Shown here piece by piece: positions 41,508 through 50,479 of a stretch of 64,000 nucleotides of DNA. The notes under the pieces were generated by a model. It was not told the DNA's origin. It worked only from the letters and a program-made list of their open reading frames with translations, and made no database searches. The translations under genes were made by a program, and so were the position numbers. Within the stretch, counting starts at the first letter, position 1. Each line of letters starts with the position of its first letter. Source of the stretch: CALLCD01 sp039817885 (lineage in GTDB: Bacteria; Pseudomonadota; Alphaproteobacteria; Caulobacterales; Hyphomonadaceae); assembly GCA_039817885.1 (NCBI GenBank), contig JBCBUY010000006.1, positions 1 through 64,000 on the forward strand, written 5' to 3'.

Positions 41508-44500
41508 ATGAAGAAGTGGTCATACCTTGGCGGCGCAGCCGTATCGGTATTGGCAGCGGTGGCGCTTGCACCACCCGCCATAGCTCAGCAGACAACATCT
41601 GACATTCGCGGCCAGATAACAGATACGAACGGTGCGGCTGTGGCCGGAGCAACCGTAACGGTCGTCGACAGCCGGACGAACCAGGCGCGCACATTCACAG
41701 CAGACGATGATGGATTGTTTGCAACGAGATCCTTGCCGGTCGGCGGACCATATTCGGTGACCGCGACAGCAGACGGCTTCCAGGGCCAGACCAATGATTC
41801 AGTGTTCATATCGGTGTCAGGCTCGTCCCGTCTGAACTTCGAACTCTCGTCTGGTGATCAAGTGGCAACGCTGGATACGATCATTGTCAGCGGGGAACGC
41901 ACACAGCTTCAGCCCCTTGCCATCGGCCCCGGATCAAGCTTCGGTCTCGACAAACTTCAGACTCTGCCTTCGATCAATCGCGACCTGCGCGACACAATCA
42001 GTCTCGACCCTCGTGTCATCATTGATGAGACGAATGACGACAACATCTCCTGTCTCGGTGGGAACAACCGGGCCAACGCCTTCACTGTTGACGGTGTCCG
42101 CCAAAACGACAGCTTCGGTCTGAACGCTTCTGGCTTCCCGGCTCGGAACTCTACACCAATTCCATTCGATTCTATCCAGGAAGTGTCTGTCGAGTTTGCT
42201 CCGTTTGATGTTGAATACGGCCAGTTTACAGGCTGTGCGATCAACGTTGTGACAACAGCAGGTACTAACGAGTTCCACGGGTCCACATTCTTCGTTTACT
42301 CGAACGACAATCTGTTCGGCGATACGCTCAATGGCGAAGAGCAAGGTCCTTTCGACTTTGATAATTTCAATTGGGGTGCGCAGCTCGCTGGACCGATCAT
42401 CAAAGATCGTTTGTTCTTCGCCGTTACATATGAGCAGTTCGCTGACACCAACTTCATCGATGACGGCCCATCCGAACTTGGTTTTGCCAACGGGATTGAC
42501 TCGACGCTCGGTCAAGTTGAAGCTGCTCAGAATATAGTCGAGAACAGCTTCGGCTTTCCGACAGGCGGTATTCCGAATACGGTTGATGAAGACAACACCC
42601 GCGTTCTTGCACGTGTTGACTGGCTGATTACAGATCGTCACCGGGCTGAGTTCACCTACTCCTATCTTGATGAAGCATTCATTGAGCAAGATCTCGGTGG
42701 TTTCCAAGACGTCGATTTTCAGTTTCTCAACTCTTTCGAAACCTCTGGTACGCGTGCGGACAGTTATTCTTTGCGCCTGTTCTCGGAGTGGACCGATAAC
42801 CTCTCCACAGAAGTTCGGATTTCACGCAACGATATTCGTGACATCCAGGACCCTGTTGGCGGCGGCGAAGCGCAGGACGAAAATCCAATCCCTCGTCTTG
42901 TAATTAATACCTTCGATCTTGATGCCGCTGGCAATATCCAATTGGACGCCGACGGTAATCCGATCTTTAACGATGATGGCATCCTTGCTGCTGGGCCAGG
43001 TACCTTCCGTTCGGCGAACGACCTTGATCAAGAGATCGATCAGATCAAGCTGAAAGCTGATTACACGTTCCGCAATCACACCTTCACAGCAGGTTATGAG
43101 CTGGACAGCCTGGACGTCTTCAACCTGTTCATCACCGAAGCAACGGGTGCCATCCAATTCGATGGCGTAGATGCCTTTGCAGCCGGCCAGGCCAGCACAA
43201 TCACCGGTAACGGATCGTTCTCGGGTGATCCTAACGATGCTGGTGCGACATTCCTACGGAACATCCACTCGATCTATGCTCAAGACGAATGGCAGGTCAC
43301 GCCTGATCTTACGCTCCTCCTGGGCATTCGTTACGACTGGTACCAGTCAGACGACAATCCAACGGCAAGCCAGCCGTTTGAGGACCGTTACGGTTTCGCG
43401 AACACGACTGGGTTCAACAATCTGGACGCTGTGTTGCCTCGTTTCGGCTTTACCTATGAATCGCCACTCGACTTCTTCGGCTCAACGACCTTCCGAGGCG
43501 GTGCAGGTATCTTCGCCGGTGCAGATCCATCGGTATTCTTCTCAAACGCCTTCACCAATTTCGGCGGCGGTATTGGCTTCGGCGGATCATTTGCCGGTGA
43601 TTGTACCGATGCTGATCTGATCGTTAATCCTGCTAGCCCGATCATTCCTCAGTGTATTTTGGATCAGCAACAAGCTGAGGCTGCTCTGGGACTCGGCCGT
43701 ACAGATGCCATCGACCCGAATCTCGAACTTCCAACCGCGATTCGCTACAATATCGGCTTTAGCCATATCACTGACTTCGGTGGTGCGGCGCGCGGCTTCT
43801 TCGATGACTGGACAGTCGGTATCGACTATATCCACACTCAAAATGAGAACACGCTGGACTTCATCGATCTCACCCTGACACCCGTTGGAACAGCCGCCGA
43901 TGGTCGTCCGATCTTCAACGGTGTCGATCCCCTGCTTGAGGGATGTGACGCTGTCTTCGTTGGTCCACGTGTCGGGTTTACAGGCCCGGCAGAACAGTTG
44001 GCGGAAGGTGGTGCATGTGATTCTAGCACTGATGATCTAAACGATGTTCAGGATATCTTGCTGACCAACGCTGTTGGCGGCGATGGTAACTCGGACGTCT
44101 TCTCGATCCAACTCGGCAAGCGTTGGGACTACGAAGTTCCTCGACTCGGCGACGGTGCGTTCAATCTGAACTTCGGTTACGCCTATACGGACGTGACCAA
44201 TGTGAACCCACTCACCTCCGCGACGGCGACATCGAATTTCGAGGAAGTTGCAACGGCTGAGTTTAACAACTCCGGCGTCGCAACTGCGAGCAGCTTCAGC
44301 GAAAATACAGTTACGCTACAGGCGCGACTGGAACAGAACTTCATCGCTGATCTGACGTCTGCCATTACACTTCGGTATCGCGGACGGTCCGGCCAGCGTT
44401 TCAGCTTCGCATTCGATAGCGGCGGCAATGATTTCGGTGACTCGGATAATGAAGACCGTAACCTGCTCTTCATTCCCGAACTCGGCGATCCGAACGTTGT

Positions 44501-44930
44501 TTTCGCGACACCAGAAGACGAAGCCGGCTTCAACCTATTCATTGCTGAGCAAGGTCTTGAAGATCTGCGGGGGTCGATCATCGGCCGGAACACTCAGCAG
44601 GATCCATTCTTCAACGATCTCGACATTCGTATTGAACAGGAACTGCCAACCTTCCTGAACAATTATCTGCCAGATGCTCGCGCTCTGTTCTTCGTTGACA
44701 TCGACAACTTCTTGAACCTGATCGATGACAGCGGAAACGTATTTGAAGAGTTCGATCGAGGTGATGTTCTGGAAGCTGTTCCAGTCATCGACGTGACCGT
44801 CAATGAGGATGGAACATTCGAATTCTTCGACTTCGACGAGGACCTCCTCGCAGCCAATGGCGGTGGTCTGGACACCAATGTCAACGGCTCGCTTTGGCAG
44901 GTCCAATTCGGCATTCGTTTCGAATTCTAA
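41508..44930 (+). CDS. Oar-like TonB-dependent receptor
   Basis: The 1140-residue outer-membrane protein has a signal peptide ending PPAIAQ (about residue 27). A carboxypeptidase regulatory-like beta-sandwich follows (30-110, IRGQITDTNGAAVAGATV), then a plug (about 120-260, NNRANAFTVDGVRQND) and a large beta-barrel ending in terminal Phe (VQFGIRFEF). Oar-like receptors import or sense peptides, glycans or other large solutes. AAGGGG precedes ATG 41508. A strong terminator lies after the stop, so it is a monocistronic, probably highly expressed gene. Confidence 0.93.
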   Translation: MKKWSYLGGAAVSVLAAVALAPPAIAQQTTSDIRGQITDTNGAAVAGATVTVVDSRTNQARTFTADDDGLFATRSLPVGGPYSVTATADGFQGQTNDSVFISVSGSSRLNFELSSGDQVATLDTIIVSGERTQLQPLAIGPGSSFGLDKLQTLPSINRDLRDTISLDPRVIIDETNDDNISCLGGNNRANAFTVDGVRQNDSFGLNASGFPARNSTPIPFDSIQEVSVEFAPFDVEYGQFTGCAINVVTTAGTNEFHGSTFFVYSNDNLFGDTLNGEEQGPFDFDNFNWGAQLAGPIIKDRLFFAVTYEQFADTNFIDDGPSELGFANGIDSTLGQVEAAQNIVENSFGFPTGGIPNTVDEDNTRVLARVDWLITDRHRAEFTYSYLDEAFIEQDLGGFQDVDFQFLNSFETSGTRADSYSLRLFSEWTDNLSTEVRISRNDIRDIQDPVGGGEAQDENPIPRLVINTFDLDAAGNIQLDADGNPIFNDDGILAAGPGTFRSANDLDQEIDQIKLKADYTFRNHTFTAGYELDSLDVFNLFITEATGAIQFDGVDAFAAGQASTITGNGSFSGDPNDAGATFLRNIHSIYAQDEWQVTPDLTLLLGIRYDWYQSDDNPTASQPFEDRYGFANTTGFNNLDAVLPRFGFTYESPLDFFGSTTFRGGAGIFAGADPSVFFSNAFTNFGGGIGFGGSFAGDCTDADLIVNPASPIIPQCILDQQQAEAALGLGRTDAIDPNLELPTAIRYNIGFSHITDFGGAARGFFDDWTVGIDYIHTQNENTLDFIDLTLTPVGTAADGRPIFNGVDPLLEGCDAVFVGPRVGFTGPAEQLAEGGACDSSTDDLNDVQDILLTNAVGGDGNSDVFSIQLGKRWDYEVPRLGDGAFNLNFGYAYTDVTNVNPLTSATATSNFEEVATAEFNNSGVATASSFSENTVTLQARLEQNFIADLTSAITLRYRGRSGQRFSFAFDSGGNDFGDSDNEDRNLLFIPELGDPNVVFATPEDEAGFNLFIAEQGLEDLRGSIIGRNTQQDPFFNDLDIRIEQELPTFLNNYLPDARALFFVDIDNFLNLIDDSGNVFEEFDRGDVLEAVPVIDVTVNEDGTFEFFDFDEDLLAANGGGLDTNVNGSLWQVQFGIRFEF

Positions 44931-44962
44931 GTCTCTGTTTCGTAGAGTTTGTTAGAGTAGAG

Positions 44963-44995
44963 GGGGCCGCGCCGAACGCGTGGCCCCTTTTCTTT
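44963..44995 (+). terminator. Rho-independent terminator after the TonB receptor
   Basis: A 10-bp stem (44963-44972 with 44978-44987, including one G-U pair) has a 5-nt loop and a following TTTTCTTT run (44988-44995). It starts 33 bp after the receptor stop and ends before the dehydrogenase gene. Confidence 0.9.
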
Positions 44996-45042
44996 GCCCT
45001 TCGCCCCGCCGCGCGCTAAGACGGAGAAAAAGGGACAGAAAG

Positions 45043-46155
45043 ATGAAGTCACGCGCGGCGGTTGCGTTCGAAGCGGGAAAGCCGCTTGAGATTGTCGAAG
45101 TTGATCTTGAAGGGCCGAAAGCAGGCGAGGTGCTCGTCGAGATTATGGCGACCGGCATCTGCCACACCGATGAGTTTACCCGATCTGGTGCAGATCCGGA
45201 GGGGGCTTTCCCTGCCATTCTTGGCCATGAAGGCGCGGGTATCGTTCGGGAGGTCGGCCCGGGCGTAACGGAGCTGGAGGTCGGCGATCATGTCATTCCG
45301 CTCTATACGGCTGAATGCCGGACCTGCGAGTATTGTTTGAATCCCAAAACCAATCTTTGTCAGCGGGTGCGGGTAACGCAAGGCAAGGGCGTTATGCCTG
45401 ACGGCACATCACGGTTCTCATACAAGGGCGAGCCGATCCTCCACTATATGGGCTGCTCGACCTTCTCGAATTTCACGGTTCTGCCCGAGATCAGTCTCGC
45501 CAAGATTCGCAAAGACGCGCCGTTTGACAAGGTTTGTTATATTGGATGCGGCGTGACCACCGGCATCGGCGCGGTCATGTTTACCGCAAAGGTCGAGCCC
45601 AATTCCACATCTGTTGTGTTCGGCCTTGGCGGCATTGGGCTCAATGTCATTCAGGGACTGAAACTTATCGGCGCGCGCCAGATTGTTGGTGTAGACATCA
45701 ATAATGGACGCGAGCACATCGCTCGACAGTTTGGCATGACCGATTTTGTAAACTCAAAAGATATGAGCCATGATCAACTCGTTGGGCACCTTGTGGAGCT
45801 CACCGGCGGTGGGGCTGACTACAGCTTCGAGTGTATTGGAAATGTGGATGTCATGCGTGCGGCGCTGGAATGCTGTCACAAGGGCTGGGGTGAGAGTATT
45901 ATCATCGGCGTGGCACCGGCAGGCGCAGAAATCAGTACACGTCCTTTCCAGCTTGTCACAGGGCGTGTCTGGCGCGGCTCAGCTTTCGGCGGCGCAAGGG
46001 GCCGTACCGATGTGCCAGGCATCGTCGACATGTATATGGATGGCCGCATCGATATCGACAGTCTGATCACGCACAAATTGTCGCTGGAGGAGATCAATAA
46101 GGGGTTTGATCTGATGCATGCAGGGGAGAGTATCAGGTCAGTGGTCGAGTATTAG
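45043..46155 (+). CDS. frmA: Class III alcohol / S-(hydroxymethyl)glutathione dehydrogenase
   Basis: This 370-residue zinc enzyme oxidises the formaldehyde-glutathione adduct. Catalytic zinc ligands are Cys40, His62 and Cys169; structural zinc ligands are Cys92, Cys95, Cys98 and Cys106 (CRTCEYCLNPKTNLC). RVTQGKGVMPDGTSRFSYKG is the class III signature region. The NAD-binding motif is GLGGIGLNV. The frame opens at 44980 inside the terminator; ATG 45043 with AGGGACAG upstream is the real start. A VOC gene and a GFA gene follow, but no frmB. Confidence 0.93.
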   Translation: MKSRAAVAFEAGKPLEIVEVDLEGPKAGEVLVEIMATGICHTDEFTRSGADPEGAFPAILGHEGAGIVREVGPGVTELEVGDHVIPLYTAECRTCEYCLNPKTNLCQRVRVTQGKGVMPDGTSRFSYKGEPILHYMGCSTFSNFTVLPEISLAKIRKDAPFDKVCYIGCGVTTGIGAVMFTAKVEPNSTSVVFGLGGIGLNVIQGLKLIGARQIVGVDINNGREHIARQFGMTDFVNSKDMSHDQLVGHLVELTGGGADYSFECIGNVDVMRAALECCHKGWGESIIIGVAPAGAEISTRPFQLVTGRVWRGSAFGGARGRTDVPGIVDMYMDGRIDIDSLITHKLSLEEINKGFDLMHAGESIRSVVEY

Positions 46156-46280
46156 ATCACCAACTTACGTCATCCCAAGACCGGGGCGGTGGGATTCATC
46201 AACTGACATTCAAATCAGGAGATAGATTGCGCAGCCAAGCCGTGTAATGACGCTAAAGCGAAACAATCGGAGGATCCCAA

Positions 46281-46664
46281 ATGTATTCCCATATGATGGT
46301 TGGCTCGAACGACATTGAAAAAGCCAAAGCGTTTTACGACGCGACGTTCAAAGCCGTAGGCGGCAATGAAGCCATCGTCGACCCAAAAGGCCGTCTGGTC
46401 TATGTCCACAATGGTGGGGCCTTTCTTGTGACAGTGCCGATTGATGGAGAAGCAGCGACCCCCGGCAACGGTATGACGGTTGGATTTGCCATGGAGACGA
46501 CAGAACAGGCAGATGCCTGGCATGCAGCAGGGCTGGCCGCAGGCGGTACATCCATCGAAGATCCACCCGGTTGGCGTGAACCGAATGCTTTCGGCCAAAG
46601 GCTCTATCTAGCCTATCTACGAGACCTGGATGGCAATAAGCTATGCGCCATGTGCCGCGGATAA
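46281..46664 (+). CDS. VOC (glyoxalase/bleomycin-resistance fold) protein
   Basis: The 127-residue protein has the VOC fold: MYSHMMVGSNDIEKAKAFYDA at the start, then a second half-module that ends YLAYLRDLDGNKLCAMC. Metal-ligand positions (His4, a middle Glu, Asp/Glu in the last strand) are only partly identifiable. Enzyme activity is unknown. GGAGG seven bases upstream supports the start. Confidence 0.85.
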   Translation: MYSHMMVGSNDIEKAKAFYDATFKAVGGNEAIVDPKGRLVYVHNGGAFLVTVPIDGEAATPGNGMTVGFAMETTEQADAWHAAGLAAGGTSIEDPPGWREPNAFGQRLYLAYLRDLDGNKLCAMCRG

Positions 46665-46715
46665 GTCACGCGGTCGTAACGAGCGACACAATGACACCGA
46701 GGAGCTGATACACCC

Positions 46716-47180
46716 ATGACGGACTGGAAACTCCCATGGTCGGCGTCCTGCCTCTGTACGAAAATTCAGATGCTGGTGACGGAGCCACCGCTATTGTCGC
46801 TCGCCTGTCATTGTAAGCCATGCCAGAAATTATCATCCAGCGCTTACTCCATGGCGCTGATTGTTCCGTCTAGCGGATTCGCAGTGACCGAAGGTGTGCC
46901 GGTGCTCGGTGGATTGCATGGCCAGCACAAGCAATATTATTGCGGGCATTGCAAAGGCTGGTTATTCACCCGTCCCGCCCAGACGGACACGATCGTGAAT
47001 GTCCGCGCAACAATCCTCGATAATGCAGCGTGGTTCGTACCGTTCATTGATATTGAGACCATTGATAAATTGCCGGGGGTCTCTACCGGAGCCGAAATGA
47101 GCTTTGAAGGCACGCCGCCTATGGAAGAGTTTCCTGCGATTGCGACAGCGTTTGCTGAGCGGGGCGTGCGGCCGAGCTAA
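46716..47180 (+). CDS. GFA-domain zinc protein (second copy in window)
   Basis: The 154 residues carry GFA-type cysteine motifs SCLCTKI (11-17), ACHCKPCQKLSSSAY and YYCGHCKGWLF. It diverges from the 27468 GFA gene and keeps a longer C-terminus. It follows frmA and the VOC gene on the same strand. Its 3' end overlaps the convergent SRPBCC gene by 62 bp. Confidence 0.83.
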   Translation: MTDWKLPWSASCLCTKIQMLVTEPPLLSLACHCKPCQKLSSSAYSMALIVPSSGFAVTEGVPVLGGLHGQHKQYYCGHCKGWLFTRPAQTDTIVNVRATILDNAAWFVPFIDIETIDKLPGVSTGAEMSFEGTPPMEEFPAIATAFAERGVRPS

Positions 47181-47772
47181 ACCTTGTATCTGGACCCGGC
47201 GGTTGCTCGGCCATGTCTTTCAGATTGGCCAGAATTCTGGGCGCATCTTTCCGAATACTCCGCATGATGAACCAGCGGGGGACCCAGAATTTCGGTTTCG
47301 ACCAGGCTTCGTAACTGAGCTCGATCAGGCCATCATCGCGGGAGGTCAGGGTCCATGAGCCTTCCTGAACTTCGAGATCTCCAGAGACGCGGGAGATGCG
47401 AACGCCTTGGAGATAGTCATAATCAGATCGGAACACGCTGGTGATCCGAAACGGTCCGGATCTGACATCATGCCGGCGATGATCCCAGCCATCCCCTTCG
47501 ACTTCAACTTCGCACCTTTTCAGCTGGGGAACGATCCGCTCGGTCGCAGCGCAATCTGTGATCAATGCCCAGATCCGCTCTCTGGGCGCATCGATAAGCA
47601 CCGATCCGCTGACATAATAGGGCTCACCAGGATAGCCCGCATCCGTTGTAATGTTCAGGTCCGGATTGACTGATCCAGACCTATCGCCGGCATTGGAAGA
47701 CTGCGCGGCGGCACCAGCGCAACCCATAGCGATGGCGAGGAAGATAGCAACAAATCGACTCGAGCGTTTCAT
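47119..47772 (-). CDS. Exported SRPBCC (START-like) domain protein
   Basis: The 217-residue product has a signal peptide MKRSSRFVAIFLAIAMGCAGAAAQ and a START/polyketide-cyclase-like fold: IDAPRERIWALITDCAATERIVPQLKRCEV to EAWSKPKFWVPRWFIMRSIRKD. Such proteins bind hydrophobic ligands. The frame extends to 47835, but ATG 47772 gives the signal peptide and has AGAG upstream. It is divergent from the SOUL gene. Confidence 0.82.
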   Translation of the reverse strand: MKRSSRFVAIFLAIAMGCAGAAAQSSNAGDRSGSVNPDLNITTDAGYPGEPYYVSGSVLIDAPRERIWALITDCAATERIVPQLKRCEVEVEGDGWDHRRHDVRSGPFRITSVFRSDYDYLQGVRISRVSGDLEVQEGSWTLTSRDDGLIELSYEAWSKPKFWVPRWFIMRSIRKDAPRILANLKDMAEQPPGPDTRFSSAARPAQQTLSQSQETLP

Positions 47773-47919
47773 GATCTCTTTGACGTACCGCAATCTCACA
47801 AGGTTCAAAGGGAGAGAGTCACCGATTTTGGTCACTTGCTTCTCGCCTTGGTTTCAAAAGTACGTGATCTAAATGGTCACCAGGAGCCGTAAATAAGCTA
47901 TGAACACAAAGGTCCTGCC

Positions 47920-48552
47920 ATGCGTTTTATCTTGTTCACCGCCATTTTGGGCGTACTTGCTGCCCCGATGACGGCCTCGGCAACCGAAGAACCGCCGCAC
48001 ACGGTGATCATTGATGATGGCAGGTTTCAAATTCGGTCCTATGAGCCGGCGATTGTCGCTGAGGTCGAAGTGACTGGCGATATGCGTCGTGCCGGTAACG
48101 CTGGCTTTCGCCCCCTGGCAGACTTCATTTTCGGCAACAACACGGCCCGCAGCGATATCGAGATGACCGCGCCTGTCACGCGGACCGCGGCGTCGCAGAA
48201 AATCGAAATGACAGCTCCCGTCACTCGTGTCGAAGAGGGCGAAGATACCTGGACGGTGACGTTTTTCATGCCCGACCAGTGGACGCTGGAAACGCTGCCT
48301 GAGCCGAACAATCCCGATATCAAAATCCGCGAGATTCCGGGAGAAATGATCGCGACGATCAAATTCTCGGGGCGGGGCAGTGAAAAAGCCCATCGCCGCA
48401 AACAAGTCGAGCTTGAGGCCTGGATCCATGAGCAGGGATATCAGGCCGCCGGTGCGCCGCGCTATGCGGGATACAATGCGCCCTTCGTGCCGGGTCCCCT
48501 TCGCCGCAACGAAGTGATGATTCCAGTCGAGAAATCTGCGCCACCACGCTGA
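47920..48552 (+). CDS. SOUL-family heme-binding protein (exported)
   Basis: The 210 residues start with a signal peptide MRFILFTAILGVLAAPMTASA, followed by the SOUL/HBP domain: FQIRSYEPAIVAEVEV, duplicated IEMTAPVTR motifs (DIEMTAPVTRTAASQKIEMT), and FFMPDQWTLETLPEPNNPDI. The family binds heme or tetrapyrroles. The exported form is common in marine Alphaproteobacteria. Function is not established. Confidence 0.9.
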   Translation: MRFILFTAILGVLAAPMTASATEEPPHTVIIDDGRFQIRSYEPAIVAEVEVTGDMRRAGNAGFRPLADFIFGNNTARSDIEMTAPVTRTAASQKIEMTAPVTRVEEGEDTWTVTFFMPDQWTLETLPEPNNPDIKIREIPGEMIATIKFSGRGSEKAHRRKQVELEAWIHEQGYQAAGAPRYAGYNAPFVPGPLRRNEVMIPVEKSAPPR

Positions 48553-48713
48553 AATCCTGTTAACACTATAATTTTCAAGGTGTTGGAAATCGCAATTGCC
48601 ACCGAGGAAAACGTGATAAATTTGCTGGATTTCGAGTGCGTTAGGGGGCTTTACACTTTTCGGAAGTAATGTGAACCTACGATTTGTGTTGGATCCTCCC
48701 AGTGGCTCACTAA

Positions 48714-49478
48714 ATGCTCTATCGCGTTTTGGTTTTGGCAACGTCGCTTTTGCTTCCCGCAATCATTGCGGTGGCGCAAGATCCGGGTGCTGTGCACACC
48801 TATGAGGCTGGATCGTACATCGAGGCAGCACAGCAGGCAGAGCTGGCCGGCGGCGCGGATAATCTCGCATTTGCCGCGCGCGCTCTGCTGACAGATGCGA
48901 TTGCAACCAACGTTCAGCCGTCACCGGAACGCCTTGCTGACGCACGCCGGCTGGCTGAGGCAGCGCTCGCCCTCGATGAACAACATATCGAGGGGCGCAT
49001 TCAGCTTGCCATAAGTTTGTCGCTCATGGCGCGTCCGATGTCCGCTGGGGCAGCTATGCGATCTGGTCTCGGTCAGCGTGCAAGAGATATCGCCAAAGAC
49101 GTCCTGCTCGACGATCCAGACAACCCATATGCCCATGCCTACCTGGCCATTTGGAATGTCGAAGTTATCCGTCGAGGCGGCAGAATTGGCGGAACCGTCA
49201 TGGGCGCAAGCATTCGCCGGGGCCGCGAACATTATCTGGCGGCCATCGCCTCCGACCCTCAAGACGCCTCTATTCATTGGCAATGGGCACGTGTTCTCAC
49301 AGCGCTTAATGCCAAGAAATACAGAGACGAAATCGATACAGCGCTCGCAGCCGCCCGGTCGCAGCCGACCGATACGGCGATCGAGGGGGTCATGCAGGAC
49401 CGCGCTCGTACCATCGAGATTGCTCTGACAACGAGAAGCCGCGCAGAGGTCGAAGGCCTCGCCGCAGAGATGCTATAA
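48714..49478 (+). CDS. Exported TPR-like helical protein of unknown function
   Basis: The 254-residue product has a signal peptide ending AVAQ (about residue 22) and is otherwise helical with degenerate TPR-like repeats (ARRLAEAALALDEQHIEGRIQ, ARDIAKDVLLDDPDNPYAHAYL, GREHYLAAIASDPQDASIHW). It may scaffold an envelope complex. A terminator follows, separating it from the lysis pair. Confidence 0.78.
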   Translation: MLYRVLVLATSLLLPAIIAVAQDPGAVHTYEAGSYIEAAQQAELAGGADNLAFAARALLTDAIATNVQPSPERLADARRLAEAALALDEQHIEGRIQLAISLSLMARPMSAGAAMRSGLGQRARDIAKDVLLDDPDNPYAHAYLAIWNVEVIRRGGRIGGTVMGASIRRGREHYLAAIASDPQDASIHWQWARVLTALNAKKYRDEIDTALAAARSQPTDTAIEGVMQDRARTIEIALTTRSRAEVEGLAAEML

Positions 49479-49491
49479 GACACCCAGTTCG

Positions 49492-49520
49492 ACACCCACT
49501 TTTGGCGCGGTGGGTGTTTT
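49492..49520 (+). terminator. Rho-independent terminator
   Basis: ACACCCAC (49492-49499) pairs with GTGGGTGT (49510-49517), with a 10-nt loop and a short T-run to 49520. It closes the TPR-like gene 13 bp after its stop and isolates the following endolysin gene. Confidence 0.7.
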
Positions 49521-49589
49521 ACGGGGATAGATGGCCGACTATCCCCGGGTCTATCCACCCCCCTCAGCACCGAACGTATACTCCCGTCT

Positions 49590-50021
49590 ATGTTGTTCGA
49601 GACACACAAACAGGCGTGTGAGGCGTTGGCTGAGATCTGGCGCTGGCCACACTTCTCCGTTGAAGAACTGGCCTGCAGATGTCGGGGGCGCTTCTGCGAC
49701 GGCGAATATTGGCATGACGGAGCGTTCCTTGACGCGCTTGAGATGTTGCGGGCGCAGATTGGTGCCCCGCTAAGGGTGACCTCTGGCCATCGATGTCGGC
49801 AGTGGAATGCGGCGGTTGGCGGCGCGCCGCGATCTGAACACAAGACAATTGCCGCCGACATTGCGATCGGTCGCCATGCTCGCCATGAGCTGAAGGACGC
49901 GGCTGTGCGTGCCGGATTCTCGGGCATTGGTATGGCGCGGACATTTCTCCACATCGACCGGCGGTCGAAGCCTGCGCGATGGTATTACAAAGGAAGTGAG
50001 GCAGTATGGAAAACGTCTTAG
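49590..50021 (+). CDS. M15-type peptidoglycan peptidase, probable GTA endolysin
   Basis: This 143-residue D-Ala-D-Ala carboxypeptidase-like metallopeptidase begins with HFSVEELACRC. Probable zinc ligands are His84 and Asp90 in SEHKTIAADIAI and His121 in FLHID. The spacing His-to-Asp is six, one less than in many M15 enzymes. There is no signal peptide, so it needs a holin. The next gene overlaps by 16 bp and is a 3-TM holin of the GTA type, mirroring the RcGTA lysis pair outside its main cluster. Confidence 0.85.
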   Translation: MLFETHKQACEALAEIWRWPHFSVEELACRCRGRFCDGEYWHDGAFLDALEMLRAQIGAPLRVTSGHRCRQWNAAVGGAPRSEHKTIAADIAIGRHARHELKDAAVRAGFSGIGMARTFLHIDRRSKPARWYYKGSEAVWKTS

Positions 50022-50479
50022 GCGTTGCCGCGAGTGCGGCGTCCGGCGGGCTGTTCGGTTTGATTGGCACGGCTCTTGGCCGCGTGGCGACCTTTTTCGA
50101 GCGGCGGCAGGAACACGCCCATGAACAGGCACGATGGGCCCATGAGGGCGAACTGCTCAAATTGCAAATGCAGGCCAATCGCGAAGAAACCGAAGCGGAG
50201 ATAGCGCTTGCAGAAACGGCTGGCAGCTGGGATGGGCTCCGCGCATCCATGGCGGCGGAGGCTGCAATCGGTGCCAGCTATCCGTGGGTAAATGCGGTGC
50301 GCGGACTGACGCGGCCCACGCTCACATTTCTACTGTGGGCCATTGCGGGGGCGATTTATGTCGGCGCAGACGCAGACGGTCGTAATGCGATCACCGAAAC
50401 GGCGACCTTTGCGGCGACTGCTGCAACGCTCTGGTGGTTTGGGGATCGTGGACCGAAGCGAGGCGATGTTAAGGGCTGA
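50006..50479 (+). CDS. GTA_holin_3TM family protein, probable holin
   Basis: The 157 residues match the 3-TM holin family linked to gene transfer release. A glycine-rich hydrophobic N-terminus (GVAASAASGGLFGLIGTALG) is followed by a charged helix (EAQ- and E-rich, FFERRQEHAHEQARWAHE). Then come RGLTRPTLTFLLWAIAGAIYV and a third segment ending ATLWWFGDRGPKRG. GTGAGG precedes the ATG. The pair with the M15 enzyme supports a lysis function. The 3' end overlaps the convergent S41-like gene by 11 bp. Confidence 0.87.
   Translation: MENVLGVAASAASGGLFGLIGTALGRVATFFERRQEHAHEQARWAHEGELLKLQMQANREETEAEIALAETAGSWDGLRASMAAEAAIGASYPWVNAVRGLTRPTLTFLLWAIAGAIYVGADADGRNAITETATFAATAATLWWFGDRGPKRGDVKG

Noticed and set aside
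41934..42707. 257-residue minus-strand ORF
   Set aside because: It is antisense to the TonB receptor plug region, without a start context or domain.
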